24,614 nt of DNA from an uncultured Clostridia bacterium (lineage in GTDB: Bacteria; Bacillota; Clostridia; Oscillospirales; Acutalibacteraceae). Below the pieces are notes generated by a model, which worked only from the letters and a program-made list of their open reading frames with translations, was not told where the DNA came from and searched no databases. Positions 14,677-22,639 of this stretch are shown piece after piece; the stretch's first letter is position 1, and every line of letters starts with the position of its first letter. The stretch is from assembly GCA_937876205.1 (NCBI GenBank), contig CALEII010000029.1:1-24614 (forward strand). The letters are read 5' to 3'. The position numbers were made by a program, and so were the translations under genes.

Positions 14677-15379
14677 TGCCGATTACCTCCTTAAATACAT
14701 CCTCAAGAGACTTGCCGCTTCTTCTTACATTGTCAACGGAGGTGTTCACAAGAACTCTGCCGTGGCCGAGAATAAGCACGTGATTGAAGCTTGCCTCAAG
14801 GTCATTCACCATATGTGTGGAAAGCAGAAGAGTAGATTTTTCTGCGTAATTATCCATAATCATATTCAGTATATTTTCTCTCGCTGCAGGGTCAACACCT
14901 CCGAGAGGCTCGTCAAGCAGATAAAGCTTGGCTTTTCTTGACATAACAAGAAGAAGCTGTACCTTCTCCTGCATACCCTTTGACATGGTTTTTATCTTCT
15001 GCTTAGGGTCAAGACCGAATCTGTGAACAAATTCCATTGCCTTGACCTTATCAAAATCCTGAAAGAAATCGTTGAAATAATCAATTGCATCAACAGTTCT
15101 GAACCAGTCTGCAAGATAAGTTGTGTCAGGCAGGAATGCAGTTGTTGCTTTTGTAACAACTCCGGGAGGATTGCCGTTTATAATAATTCTGCCGCTGTAT
15201 TCGTGAATACAGCCTGAGAGAATTTTGAGAAGTGTTGTTTTACCGCAGCCGTTAGGTCCCAGAAGACCAACTATTTTGCCTGCAGGAATATCAAATGAAA
15301 CATCGTCAAGCACAGTGTGCCCTTTGACGTAAGACTTGTTGAGATTCCTAACTTTTATGGCATATTCCATATCAGCCAT
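14657..15379 (-). CDS. ABC transporter ATP-binding protein
   Basis: A 240-residue ATPase subunit. Visible motifs are Walker A GPNGCGKTT (41-49), an LPDTTYL segment at the Q-loop position, the signature-like MSKGMQEK (132-139), Walker B LYLLDEP (152-158) and the switch histidine H189 in LLLSTH. GGAGGG lies 7 bases upstream of the ATG. Sequence style (short N-terminus, LPD at the Q-loop, MSKGMQEK signature) fits exporters of the YtrB class. It overlaps the permease gene by 20 bp and follows the LCAT-like gene by 19 bp. Confidence 0.93.
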   Translation of the reverse strand: MADMEYAIKVRNLNKSYVKGHTVLDDVSFDIPAGKIVGLLGPNGCGKTTLLKILSGCIHEYSGRIIINGNPPGVVTKATTAFLPDTTYLADWFRTVDAIDYFNDFFQDFDKVKAMEFVHRFGLDPKQKIKTMSKGMQEKVQLLLVMSRKAKLYLLDEPLGGVDPAARENILNMIMDNYAEKSTLLLSTHMVNDLEASFNHVLILGHGRVLVNTSVDNVRRSGKSLEDVFKEVIGNDWEVD

Positions 15380-15398
15380 TATTTTCCCTCCGATATAA

Positions 15399-16532
15399 TC
15401 AAGCTAAAAATTTTTCAACAAACGAAATGACATCTTCGTTTTTTACTGCACCGATATGCTCAAGCGAGTCAACATACAGTGTGTTTTCTTCAAATGCACC
15501 GCCAAGTGAAGCGGATGAAACATCAACTATTCCGTCACAGTCAACATCTGCTGATGCGAAAATCTCAGGCAGACGTCTGCCCTTACCGCACACAAACGCA
15601 AACTTCACACCTTTTTCTTCGAGGGCTTTAAAGTTTTCTCTTATACGCTCCGTATAACATTTAATTTCACTAACTTTTGCCCATAAGTCGGTAGTCATCT
15701 TTTGTTTTGAAAGAATTGAATCAAATCTGTTCACAGGAATAAGTGCCCACAGCGATGAGCAATTGTTAAGTATATTTTTTCTGAGAACATTTATTGATTT
15801 TGAAATAACATTTTCAATCACATCTGCAGGGAGCATTCCCACAACCTGGGCAAGTGATGCAGCCTTGCCGCCCATTGCCGTAAGCAGTGCTGCGGGATTT
15901 TCAAGATTGATTTTACCCTCATAGATGTCGGCAACAGCAGATGCACCGTCAAGGAATGCAGTGACAAAAACAACCTTTCCGGCAACAGGCTCTGCAGAAT
16001 TCTGCTTAATCCAGGCTTTAAAAACTGCCGCACCGGTGCTCATTACTATAAAATCAACCTTTTCACTGCCTGTTTTTGCCTTTACCTCAGCAATAAGCTC
16101 ATAGAGTGATTTTGCATTACTGAAAACATCGCCGAAAAAATTATATTCAAAATAAAAAATCTTATCTGCGCCAAGCTCTGCGACAAGACCGTCAACAGGG
16201 TATACTTTTTTTATAAATTCCTGCTCATTTTCATTGCATTCGGCATAGCAGGATGAAGAAAGTGCTGTTTTTATTGTATTTACGTTCTCTCCGTTTTCAT
16301 CGAGCGCAAAAGGAGCCGTAATTTCGTCCACGATCCCTGCAACCTTGTCTGAGAAGCCGCCATCGGTTCTGAAAAGCATCATCTTCATAAGTGAGCCCTT
16401 CATTTCTTCAAGCAGAGCCTTTTCATCAAGCTCAAAGGGCCATACATTCTTGATTTTATTGCCGTTTGCATCAGTAATATAAAGCTTTGACCGGCCGAGT
16501 GCAGGCACTATAATAACGGGATTTTTACTCAT
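15399..16532 (-). CDS. LCAT-like alpha/beta hydrolase, cytoplasmic
   Basis: A 377-residue protein without signal peptide or membrane segment. The start NPVIIVPALGRSKLYI and the NVWPF segment resemble lecithin:cholesterol acyltransferase-type hydrolases. The FIVMSTGAAV stretch holds a likely nucleophile S165, in place of the usual HSMGG. DCDGIV (331-336) and LEHIGAVKNEDV (H359) resemble the LCAT acid and histidine sites. The triad S165-D333-H359 is therefore plausible, although the nucleophile elbow lacks the first glycine. A clear promoter and GGAGG precede it, and it leads an operon with an ABC exporter and a cyclase-family hydrolase. The family is inferred from motifs only and the substrate is unknown. 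Confidence 0.7.
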   Translation of the reverse strand: MSKNPVIIVPALGRSKLYITDANGNKIKNVWPFELDEKALLEEMKGSLMKMMLFRTDGGFSDKVAGIVDEITAPFALDENGENVNTIKTALSSSCYAECNENEQEFIKKVYPVDGLVAELGADKIFYFEYNFFGDVFSNAKSLYELIAEVKAKTGSEKVDFIVMSTGAAVFKAWIKQNSAEPVAGKVVFVTAFLDGASAVADIYEGKINLENPAALLTAMGGKAASLAQVVGMLPADVIENVISKSINVLRKNILNNCSSLWALIPVNRFDSILSKQKMTTDLWAKVSEIKCYTERIRENFKALEEKGVKFAFVCGKGRRLPEIFASADVDCDGIVDVSSASLGGAFEENTLYVDSLEHIGAVKNEDVISFVEKFLA

Positions 16533-16568
16533 TCAGATTTCCTCCCAAAAAAATATCATATCTAATAT

Positions 16569-16597
16569 ATATTATCACAGTATACATTATAATGCAA
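16569..16597 (-). promoter_or_regulatory. promoter of the LCAT-like/ABC/cyclase operon
   Basis: Minus-strand TTGCAT (plus 16592-16597), 17-bp spacer, TAATAT (plus 16569-16574). It lies about 37 bp upstream of the first gene's start codon and just after the Rnf operon terminator. Confidence 0.7.
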
Positions 16598-16611
16598 GAA
16601 AAAACTTACAT

Positions 16612-16647
16612 AAAAAATGAAGGTGATGCAAAAACACATCACCCTCA
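16612..16647 (-). terminator. terminator of the apbE-rnf operon
   Basis: On the minus strand an 11-bp stem (plus 16618-16628 with 16637-16647, one wobble pair, 8-nt loop) is followed by six T (plus 16612-16617). It begins 7 bases after the rnfB stop codon. Confidence 0.92.
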
Positions 16648-16653
16648 TAATTA

Positions 16654-17454
16654 TCACAGTTTAAGGATATCAATACAGCCCACGGGGCATTCTTCTTTAC
16701 ATTTGCCGCAGCCGACACACTTGCTGATATCAACGTGAGCATTGAAGTTTGCAACTGTCACAGCTTCATATTCACAAGCCTTGACACACTTCATACAGCC
16801 GATACAAGCCATTTTGCACTCTTTTCGTGCAAGAGCACCCTTATCTTTATTTTTACAGAGAACAACAGCCTTTGACTTGCTCAGAGGAAGCAGCTCAATA
16901 AGTCCCTTGGGACAGGCTGCAACACACTTCTTACAGGCTCTGCAAAGCTCAGGGTTGATTCTTGCAACACCGTCGCAGATGTGAATTGCGTGATAAGGAC
17001 ATTCTCTCACACAGTCACCCAGACCCAGACAGCCGTGAATACAGTCCTTCGGTCCGCCGAAAAGCTGAGAAGCCATTTTACAGCTCTCAACGCCCTTATA
17101 TTTCATTTTTGTTGTGGCGTTTGCATAAACACCCTGACAGAGCACCACTGCTGCCATAGGTTCAATTGTGCCTGCTGCGAGACCGAGATATTCGGCAATC
17201 TGAGCTGACACCTCATTCCCGCCGGGGTTACACAGAGCTGTGTCTGTAGTCTCACCTGAAGAGAGTGCCGCCGCATAGCCTGCACAGCCTGAAAAACCGC
17301 AGGCGCCACAGTTTGCACCGGGAAGCATTTCAGTTATTGCCTCTGCCTTTTCGTCAACGGGAACGGCAAAAACTATTGATGCAATCGCAAGAGCAATACC
17401 GCACACAAGACCGATTATACCCACAATAAGAACTGCAGTTAAAATTCCACTCAT
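16654..17454 (-). CDS. rnfB: Rnf complex subunit RnfB (iron-sulfur, ferredoxin entry)
   Basis: RnfB takes electrons from reduced ferredoxin and hands them into the membrane complex. Residues 1-30 form a membrane helix. The Fe-S domain follows with C49, C52, C57 and C75. Then come four ferredoxin-type cysteine groups starting at C138, C171, C217 and C246, the last as CVGCGKCKEECPVG. This is the long clostridial form (266 residues), with more clusters than the proteobacterial RnfB. GGAGGG lies 6 bases before the ATG. It is the last gene of the operon, 12 bases after rnfA, and is followed by a terminator. Confidence 0.97.
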   Translation of the reverse strand: MSGILTAVLIVGIIGLVCGIALAIASIVFAVPVDEKAEAITEMLPGANCGACGFSGCAGYAAALSSGETTDTALCNPGGNEVSAQIAEYLGLAAGTIEPMAAVVLCQGVYANATTKMKYKGVESCKMASQLFGGPKDCIHGCLGLGDCVRECPYHAIHICDGVARINPELCRACKKCVAACPKGLIELLPLSKSKAVVLCKNKDKGALARKECKMACIGCMKCVKACEYEAVTVANFNAHVDISKCVGCGKCKEECPVGCIDILKL

Positions 17455-17466
17455 CGGTATCCCTCC

Positions 17467-18057
17467 TTATATAAGTCCCATACCCTCAACGATACCGCCG
17501 AAACCGAGGAACGAGAGGGAAACGAGAGATGCTGCAATAAGAGTTATGGGCAGACCCTGTAGAACTTCAGGAACATCACAGTTTTCCATTTTCTTTCTTA
17601 CGCCTGCAAAGAGCACCATTGCAAGCATAAAGCCGAGACCTGCACCGAGTGAATTGACCATTGCCTGAATAAATGTGTAACCCTCATCTACGTTGAGAAG
17701 AACAACGCCGAGAACAGCACAGTTTGTTGTAATAAGGGGAAGATAAATTCCCAGCGCATTGTAGAGAGGCTTCATAAACTTCTTAAGAACAACTTCAACC
17801 ATCTGAACAAGAGCTGCAATTACAAGAATGAATATAACTGTCTGAAGATATTCAAGGTCATTTTTAATAAGAAGCTGATTTATGGGATATGTAGCCGCAG
17901 TTGCCATAAGCATAACAAAGATAACTGCCGCACTCATACCTACTGCCGTATTAAGCTTTTTTGATACACCCAAAAACGGGCATATACCGTAGAATTTTGA
18001 AAGAACAAAGTTGTTTGTAAGGAGTCCCATTACAAGCAAAGCTATAAGATATTTCAT
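17467..18057 (-). CDS. rnfA: Rnf complex subunit RnfA
   Basis: A 196-residue integral membrane subunit with six predicted helices, related to NqrE and RnfE. The conserved half-membrane motifs are visible: NNFVLSKFYGICPFLG with C26, and LPLITTNCAVLG with C113. In Rnf structures these cysteines, with the matching pair in RnfE, hold a [2Fe-2S] cluster in the membrane. The start codon overlaps the rnfE stop codon by 4 bases (ATGA). Confidence 0.97.
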   Translation of the reverse strand: MKYLIALLVMGLLTNNFVLSKFYGICPFLGVSKKLNTAVGMSAAVIFVMLMATAATYPINQLLIKNDLEYLQTVIFILVIAALVQMVEVVLKKFMKPLYNALGIYLPLITTNCAVLGVVLLNVDEGYTFIQAMVNSLGAGLGFMLAMVLFAGVRKKMENCDVPEVLQGLPITLIAASLVSLSFLGFGGIVEGMGLI

Positions 18058-18830
18058 CCTTTACCTGCCCCCTTCTTTTCACTTTCTTCGTGTTCACGTC
18101 TGCTTGTGCAGTGTTCTGCCATAGGGCAGGATGCACAGCCGAGAACAGCCTTGGGTTTACCCATACCTTCGGCAATTTTGTTTGCAGTTGCCATCAGGAT
18201 ACCGAAAACAAAGAATCCGCCCGCAGGAAGAATAAAGAGTGTTATCGGTGAAAGACCGACAGTACCCAGAGCATTATTGAAATCCAGACCGTTCCAGCCG
18301 CCGAAGACATTGTCACCGAAGAGAACGAGAAGATCCTGAATACCTGCGAGGAATGTGCCCGCACCGAGAATTTCTCTGACAGCACCCATCATACAAAGAG
18401 CTGCAGTGAAGCCGACGCCCATTCCGAGTCCGTCAACTGCTGAGTAAAGAACGGTATTCTTGCTTGCAAAAGCCTCTGCTCTGCCGAGAATAATACAGTT
18501 TACAACAATAAGCGGAAGGAATGCACCCAGAGCCGTATCAAGTGCGGGAACAAATGCCTTGACAAGCATCTGAACTATTGTAACAAAGGCTGCAATAACT
18601 ACAATATATGCAGGAATACGCACCTTTGAGGGGATAACCTTACGCAGTGCCGAAATAACAATATTTGAACACACAAGAACAATTGTTGCCGCAACACCCA
18701 TACCGATGGCATTTGTAACAGATGTTGTAACCGCAAGAGTGGGACAGGTGCCCAGAACAAGACGGAGAACAGGGTTTTCTTTTATAAGACCTTTTGTAAA
18801 TTCTTTACACAGAGATTTTTTCTCAGCCAT
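18054..18830 (-). CDS. rnfE: Rnf complex subunit RnfE
   Basis: A 258-residue membrane subunit, the RnfA homologue that completes the membrane [2Fe-2S] site, with C29 in VLGTCPTLA and C112 in LPLIVVNCIILG. The frame is open further upstream, but GGAGGTGAG lies 5-8 bases before the ATG at 18830, and this start gives the usual MAEKK-type N-terminus. The ribosome binding site and start lie within the last codons of rnfG (8-bp overlap). The C-terminal tail is hydrophilic and carries three cysteines (C232, C235, C241 in CASCPMAEHC) beyond the last helix. Confidence 0.95.
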   Translation of the reverse strand: MAEKKSLCKEFTKGLIKENPVLRLVLGTCPTLAVTTSVTNAIGMGVAATIVLVCSNIVISALRKVIPSKVRIPAYIVVIAAFVTIVQMLVKAFVPALDTALGAFLPLIVVNCIILGRAEAFASKNTVLYSAVDGLGMGVGFTAALCMMGAVREILGAGTFLAGIQDLLVLFGDNVFGGWNGLDFNNALGTVGLSPITLFILPAGGFFVFGILMATANKIAEGMGKPKAVLGCASCPMAEHCTSRREHEESEKKGAGKG

Positions 18831-19404
18831 TGTTCTCACCTCCCGTAAGATTACTGTTATAATAAGCTGTTGCCGCATTTACTGTTCTGACAACTGCATT
18901 TGATGAGATTGTGGCACTTGTGATTGCCTGAATCTCACTGTCCTGTGAAGGAGCATTTTTTGTAACGGTAAGAGTTCCCGATTTGCCGACAAATCTGTCA
19001 AGGAATGAATCCTTTTTGATATTCTGACCCAGACCGGGAGTTTCATTGTCAGCGGAAAGCACCTGAAGCTTTGCAACAGTGCCGTCAGCATTGATACCGA
19101 CCATAACCCTGATTTCACCGCCGTAGCCGTTATCCGTTACAGTGAAAGCATAGCCGATAACATTTCCGTCCTTATCAAGAGCCGTGCTGTATTCGAGCTT
19201 TTCGTCTGCTGCGACAGCCTCTGAAAACGAAGCCGCATCGGGCATTACAATCTGCATCGCCTGAGCCTTTGCCTCGGCTTCAATTGAAGCAATTTTATCT
19301 TCTGTGAGCATATTTGTACCTGCAAGAAGTGCCGCAGACACCACACAGATAATGAGAAGAACTATTGTGGGGAGTAATATTTCTTTGGGAGAAAACTTTT
19401 TCAT
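18823..19404 (-). CDS. rnfG: Rnf complex subunit RnfG (covalent FMN)
   Basis: A 193-residue protein with one N-terminal membrane helix (about 8-30) and an extracytoplasmic FMN-binding domain. Landmarks are YGGEIRVMVGI, ETPGLG, and ITSATISS, where T165 matches the threonine that ApbE flavinylates. It is part of the electron path through the complex. The start overlaps the rnfD stop by 4 bases, and its end contains the rnfE ribosome binding site. Confidence 0.96.
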   Translation of the reverse strand: MKKFSPKEILLPTIVLLIICVVSAALLAGTNMLTEDKIASIEAEAKAQAMQIVMPDAASFSEAVAADEKLEYSTALDKDGNVIGYAFTVTDNGYGGEIRVMVGINADGTVAKLQVLSADNETPGLGQNIKKDSFLDRFVGKSGTLTVTKNAPSQDSEIQAITSATISSNAVVRTVNAATAYYNSNLTGGENNG

Positions 19405-20387
19405 GATGCAGCCTCCTCCTTTTTCTTGCTCTTTTTTTCTTTCTCAACACCGAAGGGTAACGGTCTTGTTATTGTTTCTATGTGAGGAACAAGTATGTTC
19501 ATTATGATGATTGAGTATGACACACCCTCGGGAAGATTTGCCCAGAGTCTGATTGCAGAGGTTATCACACCGCAGCCTATTGCAAAAATCACCTTACCCT
19601 TTGTTGTGATGGGGCTTGTGGCGTAATCTGTTGCCATAAAGAATGCACCGAGCAAAAGACCGCCTGAAAGAAGTTCATATGCCATAAATTCAAAGTCACC
19701 CTTGCCTGCAATGAGCATAATTACTGCAACTGTGCCTATAAAGCAAACAGGTATAACAGGCTTGATAACTCTTCTTGCAAGCAGATAAAGAGCACCGATA
19801 AGAATCGCAACGGCACTCACTTCACCCAGACAGCCACCTCTTACACCAAGGAACATCTGCCACAGCGTGGGGAGTTCAGCCGAAACCTCACCTGCTTTGA
19901 GAACTGAGAGAGGAGTTGCAGCTGTCACTGCATCAAGTCCCTGATTCCAGCTCATAGGTACTGTCCAATTGGTCATTGCTGATGAGAATGAAACAAGCAT
20001 AACAATTCGTCCGCCGATTGCGGGATTTACAAAATTCTGACCTATGCCGCCGAAGAACTGCTTGATAACAACTATTGCAAAAAAGCTGCCCACTGCACAC
20101 ATCCACAGAGGTATTGAAACGGGCAGATTAAATGCAAGAAGCATACCCGTAACCACAGCACTCAGGTCACCGATTGTGGTGTCACGCTTCATAATCTTTC
20201 TTGATATAAATTCAAAGAATACACAAAAAGCAACACACACTGCAGTCACAAGAAGACTTCTGAAACCGAAAACTACAATTGATGCGACAAGAGAGGGCAC
20301 AAGAGCTATGATAACATCAAGCATTATACCGGGTACGGTATCTTTTGAACGCACGTGAGGAGATGCGCTGACTGTTAATTTTTTCAT
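19401..20387 (-). CDS. rnfD: Rnf complex subunit RnfD (covalent FMN)
   Basis: A 328-residue polytopic subunit related to NqrB, thought to be central to ion translocation. Family features are FGGIGQNFVNPAIGGR, DAVTAATPLSVLK with T158 as the likely flavinylated threonine, and GAFFMATDYATSPIT near the C-terminal half. The C-terminus ends in a lysine/glutamate-rich tail. The start overlaps the rnfC stop by 4 bases. Confidence 0.97.
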   Translation of the reverse strand: MKKLTVSASPHVRSKDTVPGIMLDVIIALVPSLVASIVVFGFRSLLVTAVCVAFCVFFEFISRKIMKRDTTIGDLSAVVTGMLLAFNLPVSIPLWMCAVGSFFAIVVIKQFFGGIGQNFVNPAIGGRIVMLVSFSSAMTNWTVPMSWNQGLDAVTAATPLSVLKAGEVSAELPTLWQMFLGVRGGCLGEVSAVAILIGALYLLARRVIKPVIPVCFIGTVAVIMLIAGKGDFEFMAYELLSGGLLLGAFFMATDYATSPITTKGKVIFAIGCGVITSAIRLWANLPEGVSYSIIIMNILVPHIETITRPLPFGVEKEKKSKKKEEAAS

Positions 20388-21733
20388 TTCTTTGCACCTG
20401 CCTCTCTGACAACATCTTTTGCAAGTCTCATATACTGAACAAGAGGTTTACCTGCAGGGCATGAGAAAGCACAGCTTCCGCATTCCATACATACAGAAAT
20501 ACCTGCTTTACCCAGAGCTTCTGCATCCTTATTCATTGCGAGCGCCTCAATATCCGTGGGGATAAGACTCATCGGGCAGGCATCTGCGCATCTGCCGCAA
20601 TGTATACAGGCACGCTCTTTCTTATTTGTAACAACCTCATCGGCAAAAGCAAGAAGCGCATTATTGCTCTTGAGAATAGGTACATTTGTATCAATAAGTG
20701 CAGTACCCATCATAGGACCGCCTGCAATTATCTTAACGGGGTCTTTCTTGAAGCCGCCGCAGAATTCAATAACCTTTGATGCCTCAATGCCAACGGGAAC
20801 ACGGACATTCATAGGATTTGCTATTGCAGAGCCGCTGACTGTAAGAGTACGGCTGATAATAGGTCTGCCTGTTCTTACGTGTCTCGCAATGAAAGCAACT
20901 GAGCCGACATTGGCAACAACACAGCCCACATCAGCAGGCAATTTGCCTGCCGGCACTTTTCTGCCTGTAACAGACTGAACCATCATTTTTTCTGCACCCT
21001 GAGGATACTTTGATTTAAGTGTCATAACCTTGACAGCGTTGTCTGTATGGTCCATATCTGCGATATCCTTGAGTATTTTTATCGCATCAGGCTTGTTATC
21101 CTCAACAGCAATAACAATATTCTTAAAGCCCAGAATATCCTTGAGCAGATAAACACCGTCAACAATATTTCTTGTGTTCTCTATGCACTCACGGTAGTCA
21201 ACAGTGATAAACGGCTCACACTCTGCCGCATTGATAATAAGAGTGTCAATATTCTTGTCCTCGGGGATATTGAATTTGACATGAGAGGGGAAACCTGCAC
21301 CGCCGAGACCCACAAGACCTGAGTTGCGTATTGCCTTGATAAGGTCTGCCTTGTTATTGACAACGGGAGGCTTTATATCCTCACAAAGAGTCATTTCACC
21401 GTCATTTTCAATTGTAATTGCAGGAACCATTCTTCCGCTTGCGACCTTAACATCGGCAACAGAAGTGACTTTACCCGAAATTGATGCGTGAATGGGTGCA
21501 GACACATATTTGTCACTGTCTGCAATCATCTGACCGACATCAACGTGGTCACCCACCTTGACTATCGGCGAGCAAGGTGCACCGATATGCTGCTGCATCG
21601 GCAGAATTACCCTGTCAGGAGGTGTTATACGGACAGTAGCCTTGTCCTTTGTGTCCTTGTGATGATCAACAAGAACACCACCCCTTACCTGCTTGACGGC
21701 TTTTAAAATTCCGTCTGTTACTTTGCTCATCAT
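20384..21733 (-). CDS. rnfC: Rnf complex subunit RnfC (NADH/FMN and Fe-S)
   Basis: A 449-residue peripheral subunit that carries the NAD(H) site. The flavin/NAD region GLGGAGFPSHVK is at 142-153. Two [4Fe-4S] motifs follow: CIHCGRCADACP (C376, C379, C382, C386) and CMECGSCAFSCP (C415, C418, C421, C425). An N-terminal biotinyl-lipoyl-like stretch (about 55-90) is also typical. Two adjacent ATGs (21733 and 21730) follow AAGGGG; either could be used. The start overlaps the stop of the Gx transporter gene, so the whole operon is tightly coupled. Confidence 0.97.
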   Translation of the reverse strand: MMSKVTDGILKAVKQVRGGVLVDHHKDTKDKATVRITPPDRVILPMQQHIGAPCSPIVKVGDHVDVGQMIADSDKYVSAPIHASISGKVTSVADVKVASGRMVPAITIENDGEMTLCEDIKPPVVNNKADLIKAIRNSGLVGLGGAGFPSHVKFNIPEDKNIDTLIINAAECEPFITVDYRECIENTRNIVDGVYLLKDILGFKNIVIAVEDNKPDAIKILKDIADMDHTDNAVKVMTLKSKYPQGAEKMMVQSVTGRKVPAGKLPADVGCVVANVGSVAFIARHVRTGRPIISRTLTVSGSAIANPMNVRVPVGIEASKVIEFCGGFKKDPVKIIAGGPMMGTALIDTNVPILKSNNALLAFADEVVTNKKERACIHCGRCADACPMSLIPTDIEALAMNKDAEALGKAGISVCMECGSCAFSCPAGKPLVQYMRLAKDVVREAGAKK

Positions 21734-22272
21734 TTCAACCCCTTATTGAGAATTGCCGGCATTACGGCTCTGAGTACAACACCGGTTATAAAACCTGATG
21801 CCACACCCGTTATTATCAGCAGAGGAAGGTAAGATGTCATCAGATTTGTTGACATATATACACTTGCTGCCGCAACCTGACCGATGTTATGCACAACGGC
21901 ACAGATAACCGAAATACCTATATATGAAAATTCTTTATTCAACTTTTTTGAAACTGCAACAATGATAATCATCACAACGCAGCTTACGGCTCCTCCCGAA
22001 ACACTCATAATAAATGAGGCAATTCCCCTTGTGAAAAACACAAATGAGGATTTTATGAGCATTATCGTAAATCCGTCAGCATAGCCTACTGCAAGTACCG
22101 CAAACATAACAGCCACATTTGCAAGCCCGAGCTTTGCACCCGGAGGAAGAAACGCAACATCGGGCAAAAGCCCCTCAAGAAAAGCAAGTGCAAGCGCCAA
22201 AGCAGCAAGAATGCCGTCAAGAGCTGTGCGCAGAGCAACGCTTTTTCCTTTTTTGCTTTTATCAATAAGCAA
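21730..22272 (-). CDS. Gx transporter family membrane protein (PF07456-like)
   Basis: A 180-residue hydrophobic protein with about five or six membrane helices. The LPPGAKLGLANVAVMFAV segment is typical of the Gx transporter family, often annotated as heptaprenyl diphosphate synthase component I and similar to ECF S-components. Its role is not established. It commonly lies beside NusG-II and ApbE genes in Firmicutes, as here. The best start is a TTG at 22272 inside the end of the upstream gene (11-bp overlap), with only a weak ribosome binding site. No ATG is available before the first helix. The family is confident, the start less so. Confidence 0.82.
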   Translation of the reverse strand: MLIDKSKKGKSVALRTALDGILAALALALAFLEGLLPDVAFLPPGAKLGLANVAVMFAVLAVGYADGFTIMLIKSSFVFFTRGIASFIMSVSGGAVSCVVMIIIVAVSKKLNKEFSYIGISVICAVVHNIGQVAAASVYMSTNLMTSYLPLLIITGVASGFITGVVLRAVMPAILNKGLK

Positions 22273-22639
22273 TTATATCAACACCGTTTTCAACTTTTTT
22301 TCCTTCAATATAAACAGACACACGGTTCGGTACACAGGCTGAGGAATCACCTGCTGATGACAGAATTCCCGTTTTAACACACGTTTTATCGGGACAGTCA
22401 CTCTCTGAAAAGAAAACGGTATTTCCGTTGACTGTAATGACGGCACCGCCCACAGTCACAGTTTCACTTACGCCCTCGCCGAGCGTTATCCGTGTAAGCT
22501 CTTCACCGTCTGCCGAAATTACTGCTGTTTTTACTGCGCCCTTGCCTGCCAAAGACACAATAAAGCATATCAGTGCAAGAATCAGACACGCCGCAATTAT
22601 CAGCAGATCTGATTTTTTTATAAACGGTTTTTTATCCAT
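22262..22639 (-). CDS. NusG domain II-containing membrane-anchored protein
   Basis: A 125-residue protein with a single membrane helix (about 11-32) and a small extracytoplasmic beta domain of the NusG domain II type, without the RNA polymerase-binding NGN domain of true NusG. The conserved CPDKTCVKTG and ACVPNRVSV motifs (three cysteines) are present. The function is unknown. It is coupled to apbE (8-bp overlap) and to the Gx transporter gene, which suggests a common task with these two. Confidence 0.88.
   Translation of the reverse strand: MDKKPFIKKSDLLIIAACLILALICFIVSLAGKGAVKTAVISADGEELTRITLGEGVSETVTVGGAVITVNGNTVFFSESDCPDKTCVKTGILSSAGDSSACVPNRVSVYIEGKKVENGVDIIAY

Noticed and set aside
18831..18878. 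Upstream extension of RnfE
   Set aside because: It runs through the end of rnfG; the ribosome binding site GGAGGTGAG supports the start at 18830.
16654..21733. Na+-translocating NQR complex instead of Rnf
   Set aside because: RnfB and RnfC have ferredoxin-type cysteine clusters, there is no NqrF reductase or NqrA, and the gene order CDGEAB is that of Rnf.
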